Assembly (NCBI GenBank): GCA_019055375.1
Contig: JAHQIW010006010.1
Location: 78,158 to 142,157, forward strand
Origin: Parelaphostrongylus tenuis
Taxonomy: Eukaryota; Nematoda; Chromadorea; Rhabditida; Metastrongylidae
Reading direction: 5' to 3'
Length of the DNA: 64,000 nucleotides
Part shown: positions 1 through 11,100 of the stretch, piece by piece
Position numbering within the stretch: the stretch's first letter is position 1
Layout: every line of letters begins with the position of its first letter
Program-made: the position numbers and the translations under genes
The notes under the pieces: generated by a model
Database searches by the model: none
The model's input: the letters and a program-made list of their open reading frames with translations, nothing else
What the model was told of the DNA's origin: nothing

Positions 1-59
1 GAAGAGAACACAGGCTCAAGTAATAGCCTTACAAGACACCGCACAAATATGAGCCAAAT

Positions 60-290
60 TCAATAACATTTTTACTTTATTTGAAGCTTTTGTATTCGGT
101 CTTCTCACCGTTTTTTTCACTGTGCGGATCCCAATACTTATAGCATTCAGTTTGTGCAAATGAGAATAGTCTGGCCATGGGCTTTCAATAGGATGTTGTT
201 GTTGACTGCCGTAGAGGTTTGGAGAGGTGGAGCTCGGCTTCACGCGCGCCGCGACGAGCATCACAACCACTCGGCTACGACGTCCCCAGT
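60..290 (-). repeat. S1 tRNA-derived SINE-like element, copy 1
   Basis: On the minus strand this begins with a box-A-like head (TGGCCGAGTGG type, here slightly altered) followed by a GC-rich GCGGCGCGCG segment. It runs through an AGTATTGGGATCCGCACAGTG block to an A-rich tail. The same order recurs near 38.1, 42.3, 46.1, 48.3, 63.3 and 63.8 kb. The box-A head plus A-rich end argue for a Pol III SINE-like retroposon. Boundaries are approximate. The 84-codon open frame across it is an artefact of the repeat. Confidence 0.6.
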
Positions 291-1405
291 ACTATAACAA
301 ATTTTGAAAATGGTTCATTTCATGGCTTCCATTTTTCTTCAAATTGGCTATAATTTTGTACTCTGCGGAGAATATTCGAATTTACTTCTCACTCTAAACG
401 TATAAACTTCAATCCTTGGTCAACATTCAGTTTTTCCAAACTTCAAGTTTGACCTCTTAGGCGCTCCAGAACATTTGCGTTGTACGTTGTTTTTTGAGAT
501 GACGATTTTGAAATAACGATTATTGGAGAACTTTCTTGGTCATACGGCAACCAATTAGTCTCGGATCAACTTTACTGCGGTGACTAGAAGAGCTGGATTC
601 ATACACTCTCAACCAAAATTTATCGCCTATCTTCGTGTGATAATTAACAATGAGTTTTCCAAACATGCGATATCTTTGTCCAAACGGCTTGTACTCTGAG
701 TTATCAAACGCATTCTGCATCAGTTCTGACTCATTGTATGTCAGTATCAGTGCACAACTTCTGTATCACAGCGGGACTTAGAAGTGGCTCACTCATTTTT
801 TGGATGAGAAGTAAGTACGTTATTCTAACTTCACTTGCAATGTCTAATTCTTATATCCCGACAGACTCCGCTATATAAAGTGATTCTAAACGCGAACATC
901 GTCCGCGGTAGGTATGGTGGTTTCCGTGTAACAGCAATTACTAGCGGCCTATTTCACCCGGCATTATTATCTCACCCACTGTCTACTGTAATTAAGTGAA
1001 CAAATTGAAGACCTCTTTCAAGTCAACGAGGCGTTCTCACGGCGGAATTACGCTGTAGCAATGGAGTGGAAATTCACACAATGCTTCACTTATCAGTAAA
1101 AACGGCTCGACTTTTTTTAAGATCTGTTTTATTTACGTTGATCTCTATCTTACCCTTCGTGGAATACCACCCGCTAAAACTGCAATAGTATCACCGGTGC
1201 AGACCTTCTACACTGATGAATCTAAGTTTCTGTAGATAAGGACCAACTTGATCTCCATTCATATGGATTGAAGTCAGTTATATAACATAAGTATTGGTTT
1301 GTCAAATGTTATATTTTCTGACAAAACTTCATTGTCAAAGAACAGCAGAAGAGAGTTTATGAAAAGAAGATTAGCTAACGGTGAAAATAAACTCATGTCG
1401 CTTTC

Positions 1406-1408
1406 GTA

Positions 1409-1444
<36 letters not shown>
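1406..1444. repeat. (TA)n microsatellite
   Basis: About 39 bp of almost pure TA dinucleotides with one interruption (TACATA). Confidence 0.9.
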
Positions 1445-2010
1445 AACGTTATCAGTACGTCGTTTCATTAACAAACTTACGCTGTGTTGTTACTGAGACT
1501 TATTCACAGCCAAAGTTTTAGCTCTACTGCTTCGGACGCTCAATAATTTAGCGCACTCTACAAAGGTTACTTACTATGCTGTTTGTTGGACAGCCTTTTC
1601 ATATCGAGATTTTCCTCAATTGTCCTTCCTTTTAGGATTATCTATTGAGAATGGGCTTTTTTTACTAGTAACCGAATTGTTTACTGACTTGATATAACGA
1701 TTAGGTTTTATGCGGACAATTCAAAGCTCATTTATCCTGTGATTGCGGCAGTTTGTTAGCTTGAATTCTCTACGTTACTTATCATTACTAGAAGCTAAAA
1801 TAAGTGTGTCATTACATGGTGTTCAGTGTGAATCATTGTTGAGAAATCACAACGGGAAACCAGCACATTCGTACTGATTTGTGTTTTCTTCTTATGTCGT
1901 TAATTTCAGGTTGGTATAACAATTTTACATCTGTGGAGGGGAGCAATCTTTTACATCGCATGCAAATCTTTTCATTTCATGTCACAAAGCATGAAATCAA
2001 AATGTTTCAG

Positions 2011-2205
2011 GTGAATGATATAGTGTTCCATCCTCAGCACAACACTTTGGTGACAATCGGTTCCGATGGACGTTATTCGATGTGGGATAAGGACGCTCGT
2101 ACGAAATTGAAGACATCCGAGGCTGCACCATTACCGCTAACATGCGCTGCAATTCATGCATCTGGACAAGTTATGGCTTATGCAATTGGTTATGACTGGA
2201 GCAGG
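2011..2205 (+). CDS. npp-17: Exon of RAE1 / nucleoporin NPP-17 (WD40 mRNA export factor)
   Basis: This 65-codon internal exon is bounded by the acceptor TTTCAG (ends 2010) and the donor AGG|GTAAGA (2206). Its translation begins VNDIVFHPQHNTL, continues through GSDGRYSMWDKDARTKLKTSE and ends YDWSR. That is the penultimate WD repeat region of RAE1, whose vertebrate form reads VNDIAFHP, then WDKDARTKLKTSE and YDWSKG. RAE1 is a seven-bladed beta-propeller that binds NUP98 and mRNP at the nuclear pore; its C. elegans orthologue is NPP-17. The exon is phase 0 at both ends. The last exon (expected to begin with a Gly-His-type sequence) was not found downstream, and the earlier exons lie outside the window. 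The upstream in-frame ATG at 1879 is intronic and not a real start. Confidence 0.88.
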
Positions 2206-5200
2206 GTAAGATTTTATGTTTGTACAAAATTCATTCTTCATTGGAAGTGGAATTGAAACGAATCTGCTAATAATTTTGCCCATCAATACTTATTTGTATA
2301 CGAGTCGGTGATCCGTGTTTACTAGAAAATCCCAGCATATTTCCCGTTCGGTTTTTTTTCTCCTCTCACTATCTTCATCTGGGATGGTGGTCTGTGGTAG
2401 TCGCTTAAATTCTACTTCACAGTTTTTTCCGTGCATCCGTCTCTGTTTTTGTCATATGACTAGGATACATCTGTGCCACGGCAACAACTCCATCAAGATA
2501 TTGGCAGTTTTTTTTGGTGTCTTGCACTTAGTGCGGATTAGACTGGAAGCAAAGAGTGTTCTTGCGGACTAATTTGCTCAGTTCCAAATTTACCATTCTT
2601 TCAACGAACACAAAATGGTCTACTTGTTTCACCAATTTAGTCGTCCCACAGACCCACAGGAGATGAGGTGCACCGCAATCATGTTCGAGCAACCACCGTC
2701 TCTTCCATTCGAGAGAATCGTGCAATTTCGTGATGCGCGTAGCAGATTGTGGAAGCTATTCAGAAAAAAGTGAAGACGTAACATACGCACTGATAATTTG
2801 ATGCCTGCCTTTGTTATCTTCGGATTGGACGTTTCCAAGTTTCGCTTTTGAATTTTCGGCTATTACAGTTAATTCCTTCTTCGCAGAAGTCGTCGGCAGC
2901 TTACTTTCGCTAGACTTGTCATAAGGAATTACTTTTCCTGTAAAGCTACCATAGAAGCTATCATTACCTTATTTTTCTGATGCCCACAGCCGCTGATAGG
3001 TTCAATCTTGAACGAGGTTGGAATGATGAATGCACGAGCATCGGTGAAGATTAATAGGTTATGTAAAAAGTTCGTGCCGTTTTGGTTTTTCAATGTGGTT
3101 TTTGCAATGTCGCACACTTTTTGCGAACATTTTGGCATACAACTTGCCTATACTCGTCTTAACACGGAGCTGTTTTAGAAATAAATTTACTTGATATTCA
3201 TGCACGAATGGCGTGAAGTGTAAAGTGTTAGTGAAGCGGCACGTGAGATTAATGAAGCTTCCTGTGTACGGTCCGAACGCGGCTGATCATCCAGGCTGTT
3301 CTCTCCAGCTTTGAACTCGCGAACCACTTCTTGGTCGTCCTTTCTGCAACTGTATCATCACCCCAATCTCCATTTATCTTGCGCACCGCTTCGCTAAAAA
3401 ATTTCCCTCAACGCACCATTCGTGTCTGAGTAGCAAGAGATTTTGTTTCCAAGACAAGTCCATCTCAAAGCAACTATAGGCAGTAGCAAGATGTTCGCAA
3501 AAAATGCACAGTTAGACGATGCCAAAATTATGCAATTTTATTGCAAAAATCATATTGAGAAACCAAAACTGCACGAACTTTTTACGCAGCCTGTTACCTT
3601 GTGTGTAAAGATAAATAAATACTGCGTAAGACGGGGTTATTGTTAGTTTCATTTAAGTTTGCTATGTAACCTATGATGGTTTTCAAACGTGCCGTTTTGA
3701 GACTCTCACCCATTTCTTGCAGTTTTCGGTATTCACTTTGGATCGTGTTTGGAAATAATGTGCAGTCAAGGGAATCACCTCAAAGATGTTTCTCCTACGT
3801 CCAACGTATCGCTGATAAGAATAATTGCAGTTTCTCTTCCTTTATCATTAATTAGGGTGGTGATTGCAGAAAGTGCTGTGATCTGTGCAGAATTCTCTGC
3901 TTACAACTTGTGTAAATAAGGTTAAACAAGATCATAATTATTGAATCTTACGGAACTTGGTGTTCTGCATAAGGTTACATCAGAAATACTTGTATTGGTG
4001 AGAAACATAAACGTAGCTGTAATAGCGGACTCGCATCATCAAAGAGTCGTGCCCCTGCACGGTAACTCTTGACATTTCTACCACACTTTCAACCATAAAT
4101 AAGCTTTTGAGATTTACATAAACGGTCTCCGTAATCATTGTTTATTGGAGGTAATAAATGTCAGTTGTGTACGGACTCGAGGTTAGACTACCAACCCGTC
4201 TTTACTTACCTCTGTCAAAACGCTTAGGTTAGTATTCACTAGTGATCTTGCCTCTACCATTCCATTATCGTTCGAGGTCACAATTATCAACAGGTGTGTG
4301 GTCTGATCAACGAATAGAATAGCGTAAGTCATAGATATAGTAATTGTCTAGTTATTTGAAATACAAGACAATCCATCTTGCGATTACCAATGTGTTTTTT
4401 GCGTCGTGTGATGCGTTTCAACAGCACTTGCTTTTTAAAGTTTCTTGATGCTACAAGACTTTGCACAGTTGTGTTGAATAGATCTGAAATGCATCCTCGA
4501 GTTCCTTATGTATCACCACCATTTAGCGTCTATAATTTGTCGATTCGGTATATCACTTCTCTAAAACGATTGACTGGATTGTTCAGTTTTTGGATAGTAC
4601 GGGAGGTAACACGCGCACATGAGTGTTACCGATGGAATGATGTTGGTACTAGTTCTTGCCGTTGTGTCCGTGATATAGATAGTAGTCTCAACTTTCAGTC
4701 TTCGACCACCACTCTACAGTTGTTATATCTGTGCTACTTTTATTGTTTACTCTATACATGAGTGAATAGGAAAATGTTCAAATTGTTGATTGAACCGCTT
4801 GAACACATAAAGTCCACTCTAAAGAATCCGAACGAAATTTGGTTTCCTTGTTTCAACACTTAAAATGACGTGTGTAGAACGGCCATGTCACAAAGCGGTA
4901 CCAAAAGTAGAAAAAACATTCTCTCCACTTCTTTGATCGTTTTCGTACATATGGGAAATGTTTTTCGAAAAGCCTCATCAATATGTGCACAGGGAGAGAG
5001 TAGAAGGAATTACGTAGCTTGACACAGCGAATATGAATTTTCAGTGGTTACAAAACAGTTGTTCCACAGGATAAGTTAAACAACAGCCGATCTAAAACAA
5101 TAAATCAATTTGAAGTGTTCTTTTGAACCTTTTCACGACTTTTTTAAGGGAGCGTGACATTAAAGTGCGATATCTATGTCCTCGAGAATGTTTTAATTTT

Positions 5201-8200
5201 CGGTGGAACCCGAGAAAGGTAGGGCGCACTGGGTTCTTTGACACAGCCGTTTTATTGTTCAATTCCAGAACTGAAAGAGGGAAAAGAGGAAATTGTAGGC
5301 CCAGAAGTACTATTTTTAAAGAAGTTTACAATTTGAAAGAACTATTCACTTGCGCATGTCCCAAAATCAGAATATATAATCGCAAACGGCTTAACCAGCG
5401 CTTTACTTCCAGCGAAGTAATCGCAGCTATCATACGGCGCTATGTGCTCTAGAGAAGGTGAAACTCATCGGAACGTTAGCTATTATGGAATTAATAATCT
5501 GCCAATGACCTTGTGTTTACTTAGCGAGAAGACGTAAATATGCAGCAATTAGCACTTATTGAAATCAGTAACGTGTGTTATAAAGCACATTTCTTGATCG
5601 TGGATTCTATATTTTCATGAATAGAGTTATCCACGCTCATCTCAATTATACGCACATATGAATAGAATCTATTATTGATCTATGAGTTAAATTAATTTAT
5701 TAGTAAATGCATGTTCTTAGTTGTGGCGGTACGAAGAGAAACAAAGATGTTCTAGTATGGAATGGTTGTTCGATTTTCAATACATGCCTCAGCTTTCAAA
5801 GTAAAGCTTCTATGTGTGTGAGCTAGTACTGCAATGCCGTTTTTCTCAGATAGCGTTCAGTTAATTCGTATAAGACGATAATATCGCATAGACGCTTAGA
5901 GTTACTAGATTGTTGTCTTATTCGCGCCAGTTTTTGCTTTGTCTGATATGCGATGATGATATATTTTGTTTGAATATCTTCGTCACAATCACTCGAGATC
6001 TTTGGTCGCATGCTTTATGCTCCTGAAAGTAGATGCCAGGTAACAGCAAGAGTTAACCATTGTGGAACTATTTGCGAAACATTCTCATATTCCCTTACCT
6101 AACATGAGCTCGTATTACATGGAAGCGATTCTCTGAAAGTGGGAGTCTTACATAAAGTGTTCTCGGGTTTTTTTGCGTATGTTTTTTTTTGCGGAAGTAT
6201 AATGTTTTTATATAAGGACTTCTCAATAGTTCCACTTGAAGAACTAGAAGATTTTTTTTTTCAATGAAAAAACGTCCCAAAATGGGATAGAATTCGCTTT
6301 TATAGATTTTTTCTCACATTGGTTCCAATTGTTTTTGTTGCAGCAGTAAACAATGAACATACGAGCTTTCCTTTGCGCATTAAGCACCATCTAAACATCT
6401 AGAAATCAAGTGACTCAAATTTCAGTGATGTAAACTCATATTCTTCTGGGAGTTCAAAAAATTCCCACAGCTTTGTTCAGTTTAATTTAGCAGCAGTCTG
6501 CACTGGTACGTTATTCTCCCAAACAATGACAAGATATGTCAAGGCTATAAAAGACGTTTTATTATTGTTGTCGCTAGAACATTTTGGCATTTACCAAAGT
6601 GGAATTTGAAGTTGTAGTAATTTTTCCGTTACTTTCACATAACTCTGCTTTTATGTTATTGTTTTATGTCAACACATTTCAAGATCTATGAGGTCTTGTA
6701 GTGACTTTATTGTAATGTTTTACTGATTTAGGGGCACGAAGGCAACACACAGCCAGGCTCCAAGATTATGTTGCACAACTGTTCAGAAGATATGAAACCA
6801 AGAGCAAAGAAATAATATTTGCTGTACTGTTTTACTTGAGTTTCATTTTTAGAGAAGAATTCGTGCGAATTGTGCTCCACTTCATTCCTTTGATATTGTT
6901 AATTTGTTTTGTTATTGATATTTTTTCTTTGTGAACTTGTGACGATACTCATTTCTTGTTATAAAGTCTTGTTTTCTGTTTTTGATGGAAGTCGTGATGA
7001 TTACGGTTGACCGAACTGTGGAAGTTTATCTTTTCTCGATTAACTGAATGTCTAGAAAGTTACCCCATTATCCAGATTTCTGTTGAAATTCAATAATACA
7101 CTCCATACAGCTTTAGTACAATCTTAGTCCGAAGCACTTATAAATTTATTACCTTCAAGTGTTCCCCTAGAACTATTTTCGGTTGTGAACACTTGCGATT
7201 TTTTTTTTTTAACACCTCTGCTCTGTACGGTAAAGGCGATTAGCGGAAAATCGTACAAGTCGCGAATATTTTTGCAATTCAAGTGCGTCATAACTATTGA
7301 CGAGGATGGTAATAACGAAAATGCTGATAATTCCAAGGACAGATTTAGCACATGACGTAAGCATTCCTTTTTAGGATGGTGAATAGCGAGCACTGTGTCC
7401 TTCCGAGTCGATTTCATTTTGAAAATTTCCAATTATTCAATTCGATTAACGTTTATTATTCAACAAATCGTAGTTTTTATGCATTGACTTTCGCTACATA
7501 TGACTTATTACGAGAAGAACTTGAGTTTTGAGGTTATCATTCAATCATTTTCTCATACCTCACACTAGTGTGTGTCCTTCCCCACTTACCACATCTTCCT
7601 TCACACACTAAATTGAATTTCGTGAGCTTCGTTTTTGTTGAAGAGCGCAATTTGATGGGCAGGAACACAACGGAGTGCATTCAGGACGTCATTAGTCAGA
7701 AAATGCATGGAATAGACTTATCTCAGCAGACAGTTCTCCTTTTTATCTACTTATAAGTGCTTGGATCTACGTCATAGAAATTCCTAAACATCAATGATGT
7801 GTTAATCATACCTAAGAATCGCGAAAAAATGGTGATAGAGAAAAAAGAAAGCCTCCACATGCGTCAATGAGTATCACCTATTCAGGTTGTTCAAGTCTTA
7901 CTCCATAGTTTATACAATCTCATACGGGTGACAATTTACCTCTGGGACCTCTTAATCAGGAGAGATCTTTTGGGTGAGTTTCTTTACCAATATTGTTGTT
8001 TCTGACTGAGATAGCCTGTCGAGAGATAATTGATAACTTCATTTAGTCACTAAATTATTTATAATTATCAATATACAATGCAATGTAATAATCGATCGCA
8101 TCACGGGATGTGTTTGAAAACAGAAACCACAAAAAAAACTTCGTGCATACACGGTGGCGGGATGGTTGTGTAGGACGACGTGTCACATCAACGGTGACAT

Positions 8201-8860
8201 AAATGTTACGCGAAAGAAAAAAAATCAGTTGAAACTTTGATGTTCAAAGTCTAAATAAGTCAAAAACGTAAACGAGAACGGGCTTGATGCACGATGAGTG
8301 CTAATTATTACAAATGGAAGGCGAATTACATTAAATGAAAACGATTGCCGGTTACACAAAATGATAAGAGACTTCAGACTATTAGTAAATCTCATGAGAC
8401 GTAATGGACGAGTATTAACTACGAATGAAATCAAATATTCTCTCCTAAATATCAGCGTATAAGTAGTGATAAGTCTCCCAGACAATGAAATCGGATAATA
8501 TCTATGTGTGTAAGTAAGTGTGGGTGTTCAAAATACGAACAACTCGACAGGGGAGAATGGCAAATTAGTAGAGGAATGATTCGGATCACAGTGGTGTTGG
8601 CGGCTGATTTGAACGGGGCGTTCGACGAGGGCGCGCCTCTTCGATGCGACAAACAGTGTGTCATGCACGATGAAAACAGGTTATCACAACATCTCTTGAT
8701 GACAAACAAAGAAATTGATTTTTAGTTGATTGGTTAGATATTGATTTAGTGACATCATCTTCTAAATCTAAACAACTCTAGCTGACTAGGCGACGGTAAT
8801 ACAAAATGTGTACAGCAATCATGGACATCACCACGTCGTGCACCCCGTTCACTTGTGCGC
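2206..8860. other. Intron/intergenic DNA between npp-17 exon and ncs-2
   Basis: This 6.6-kb AT-rich stretch holds the inverted repeat at 3046-3600 and a GC-richer patch at about 8560-8690. Several open frames (for example 4378-4761 and 5123-5452) have no recognisable homology, coding composition or splice support. The 3' terminal exon of npp-17 should be here or further on, but I could not identify it. Confidence 0.5.
3046..3600. repeat. Inverted repeat pair (about 100-bp arms, 340-bp spacer)
   Basis: The reverse complement of 3046-3145 and the forward sequence of 3486-3600 share ATGTTCGCAAAAA, then GCAAAAA..CA.ATTGA.AAACCAAAAC and CACGAACTTTTTAC, with small indels. Neither arm matches a family I know. 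A broken mobile element or a tail-to-tail duplication are both possible. Confidence 0.6.
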
Positions 8861-10307
8861 CTATTTTTTGACCTCATTAGTCAAAATCTGGAACAGCTCT
8901 TTGTCGGCTAGACAACCGTCTACAAATTCCTTGAGCGTTAGTTCCTTGTCGTTGTTCACATCCATCTTTTCAAAGATCATTTTCGCTCGCCTTCGTGGTG
9001 AATCGTCTGCTGATTTCGTTACTTCTGGTCCGAGCATCTCATAGATGGCCTAGAAGCGAGAGATCTTTTGTCTGAACATTAGAAATTCTTGTTCCAAATT
9101 TTAGCAGAGGACAGAATTTCCGCAGTGCTCTCTAGTCCTATCGTGCTGAGAAATTAGTCTTTTTTCTCTAAAATCAAGAGTACGATAATGGCATGGGCGG
9201 TTTTTGCTCAGCATATGATTTACTGAGCGCTCTTATAACTAACTGATGCGTAAAAAACTGAATTAAGTGGTATTTACGTATGGTGATTGAGCAGGTAATG
9301 TGAAATGACATCGAGCTTTTTTAATAATAGCACTTAATGGATCATTGGATAACTTGAACATGGGATTAAAATGGATACGGCGAGTCTTACCATATATAAT
9401 GACGTTTTGCGAAGTAGGTATAAAAAAAAGGAAAAAAGTGTAGTTAATCTCGATAGTGTCACCCTTTATAGTACGTCTATTCATTTTTTACTAAAATATC
9501 TCACTGAAGGAATGAGTGCGAAGCGCAGCAATCATAAGACGAATAAAAGCAGAGAGCAAAAGTCAAAAAACGGAACTGAACACACAGTAACTGACCTCAA
9601 TGATTTTGATCATCTCTTTTTCGTCTATAGTACCATTGCCGTCAATGTCATACATTCGGAACGCCCATTCGAGTTTTTGTTCAGGAGTGCCGGAACTGGT
9701 CACATTGATAGCTAGCAAGAATTCCTTGAAGTCTATGAAACCACTATTATCAGTGTCGAACGTCCGGAATACGTGCTCACAGAAGCCTTCCGCTGATCCG
9801 GATGGGAAGAAATCCTTATAAACCTTGATAAATTGCTCCTTGGTGAGATGCCCTTTTGGACAATCTTGCTGAAAAAAATAAGAATTTCAATGAACTCAAC
9901 GTGAATCATTAGGTAGTTTAGTTATGGAAATCAATATATGAACTACATCCTGCGATTATTTTTGAATTATAGGAGCTAATTTGTCGAGTACTAGCGTGGT
10001 AGCCTTGTAAAAGTGAATCTCTGTCACATAGTGACAGTTTTCATCATCAATTATGTGCTGTTGATTCATATCGCGTTCGTGGTTCTATTACTATTAGTGA
10101 CACGTCACTGCTCTACATTGTTTTCTAAACCGTTTCGTTCTTTTTTCGTTTTTTTCAGCCAATTTCCGGAAATAAGCGATACGATCGAACACTTACCACA
10201 AATCCTTTGTACCACTCTTTGATTTGCTCTTCAGTGAAGTTTGTGTTTTTCTTGAGAAACTCCAAATCCTCCTTGGAGAGTTTAGGTTTCGAGCCCTTGA
10301 GTCCCAT
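8861..10307 (-). CDS. ncs-2: Neuronal calcium sensor protein (NCS-2-like), three exons, 190 aa
   Basis: Exons on the minus strand are 10307-10197 (37 codons, ATG at 10307), 9868-9596 (91 codons) and 9049-8861 (62 codons plus TAG). Junctions are V|GTAAGT..TTTTTTCAG|QDCPKG and IIE|GTCAGT..CTTCTAG|AIYEML, both phase 0. The 190-residue length is normal for the family. MGLKGS is an N-myristoylation signal (Gly2, Ser6). EF1 is degenerate (Cys-Pro in the loop). EF2 at 75-86 ([12 protein letters not shown]), EF3 at 111-122 ([12 protein letters not shown]) and EF4 at 158-169 ([12 protein letters not shown]) keep acidic Ca2+ ligands. Such proteins are Ca2+-myristoyl switches that act on membrane targets in neurons. 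It fits C. elegans NCS-2 better than NCS-1, which starts MGKGNSKL; the paralogue assignment is from memory. It is transcribed opposite to all other genes here. Confidence 0.93.
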
Positions 10308-11100
10308 TTAGCGCAGCCGTAGTGTCGTCAAATCACGGCGCAGTCGAGGGCACGACGACTCAGCTCGCTCGAACAAAGAACCACTAAAAGAGTTGTTGCG
10401 AGTGTCGTGTGATGGATGTGTGCGTGTGTGCGTGAGTGGGGGGCTGTGGAAAACGAGTTTAGTTAGTAGCGTTCTTGACGTAGGTTCGATGATGATGAGG
10501 AGAAGAAATGAATGCGAAACGATGACGAGGAGGACGATGGTGAGAACGAGGACGAGGGCGACGGCGACAACGACGACGACGATGATCAGGACGAGGACAG
10601 ATTCCAGCAGCTGCACCACGACCCACCACCACCACGACCACACGTAGAACATGTACTAGAGCTCGTGGCCGATCGATAATCGTGGTACCGCGCTCTAGCC
10701 GGGGTGGCCGCCTCCCTACAGCGGTCGGCGATCGATCGCGCCCACTACGGTAGCAGCCGGCCAAGTGGAGCAGTAGCGCGAATGTGTCGGATAAGCGCTC
10801 CGGATTTGGCAACTAGCACCCCCCGAAGCTTAGCGGGCTTCGGCAGCTGGACGACGGACAGACGGACGGATGGCCGCTTCGAGCAGGTGGTGGCTGGCGG
10901 CAGCGGGCGCATGTGGTGGCGATGATGACGGCAGAGCGCGTCAGGTGCTTGTGTCGGATATTTTCCACGTTTTTTTTTTCGGGAAAACTAATGAAAGACG
11001 AGGACGGACACTAAAAGCGGAAGCAAATTTGTCATGGATACCTGGCGGAAGGCGCCCGCTGTAAATGGAGAGAGCAAACACTACGGAGACTCCTCTATTT
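10308..11100 (-). promoter_or_regulatory. GC-rich 5' region of ncs-2 (5'UTR and probable promoter)
   Basis: Directly upstream of the ncs-2 ATG the base composition switches from AT-rich to GC-rich for about 750 bp. It includes a run of GAC/GAT/GAG triplets at about 10487-10632. Open frames of 84-117 codons on both strands follow from this composition and lack homology. No splice acceptor lies just before the ATG, so this gene may be transcribed with a conventional 5'UTR. I see no TATA box I would defend. Confidence 0.4.

Larger units (their letters stand above)
1..2010. other. Non-coding stretch upstream of the npp-17 exon
   Basis: Apart from the S1 copy and a TA microsatellite, I see no exon with homology or splice support here. 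Because the npp-17 exon at 2011 is internal (acceptor on its left, no start codon), this is most likely intron sequence of that gene. Confidence 0.5.

Noticed and set aside
4378..5452. Frames of 127 and 109 codons downstream of the npp-17 exon
   Set aside because: Tested as candidate last exons of npp-17, but neither starts with the expected sequence after YDWSR nor shows WD40 features.
10308..10812. Open frames of 84-117 codons on both strands in the GC-rich region upstream of ncs-2
   Set aside because: They overlap each other, are low-complexity (Val, Arg or Thr runs from triplet repeats), lack homology and sit where the ncs-2 5' region must be.
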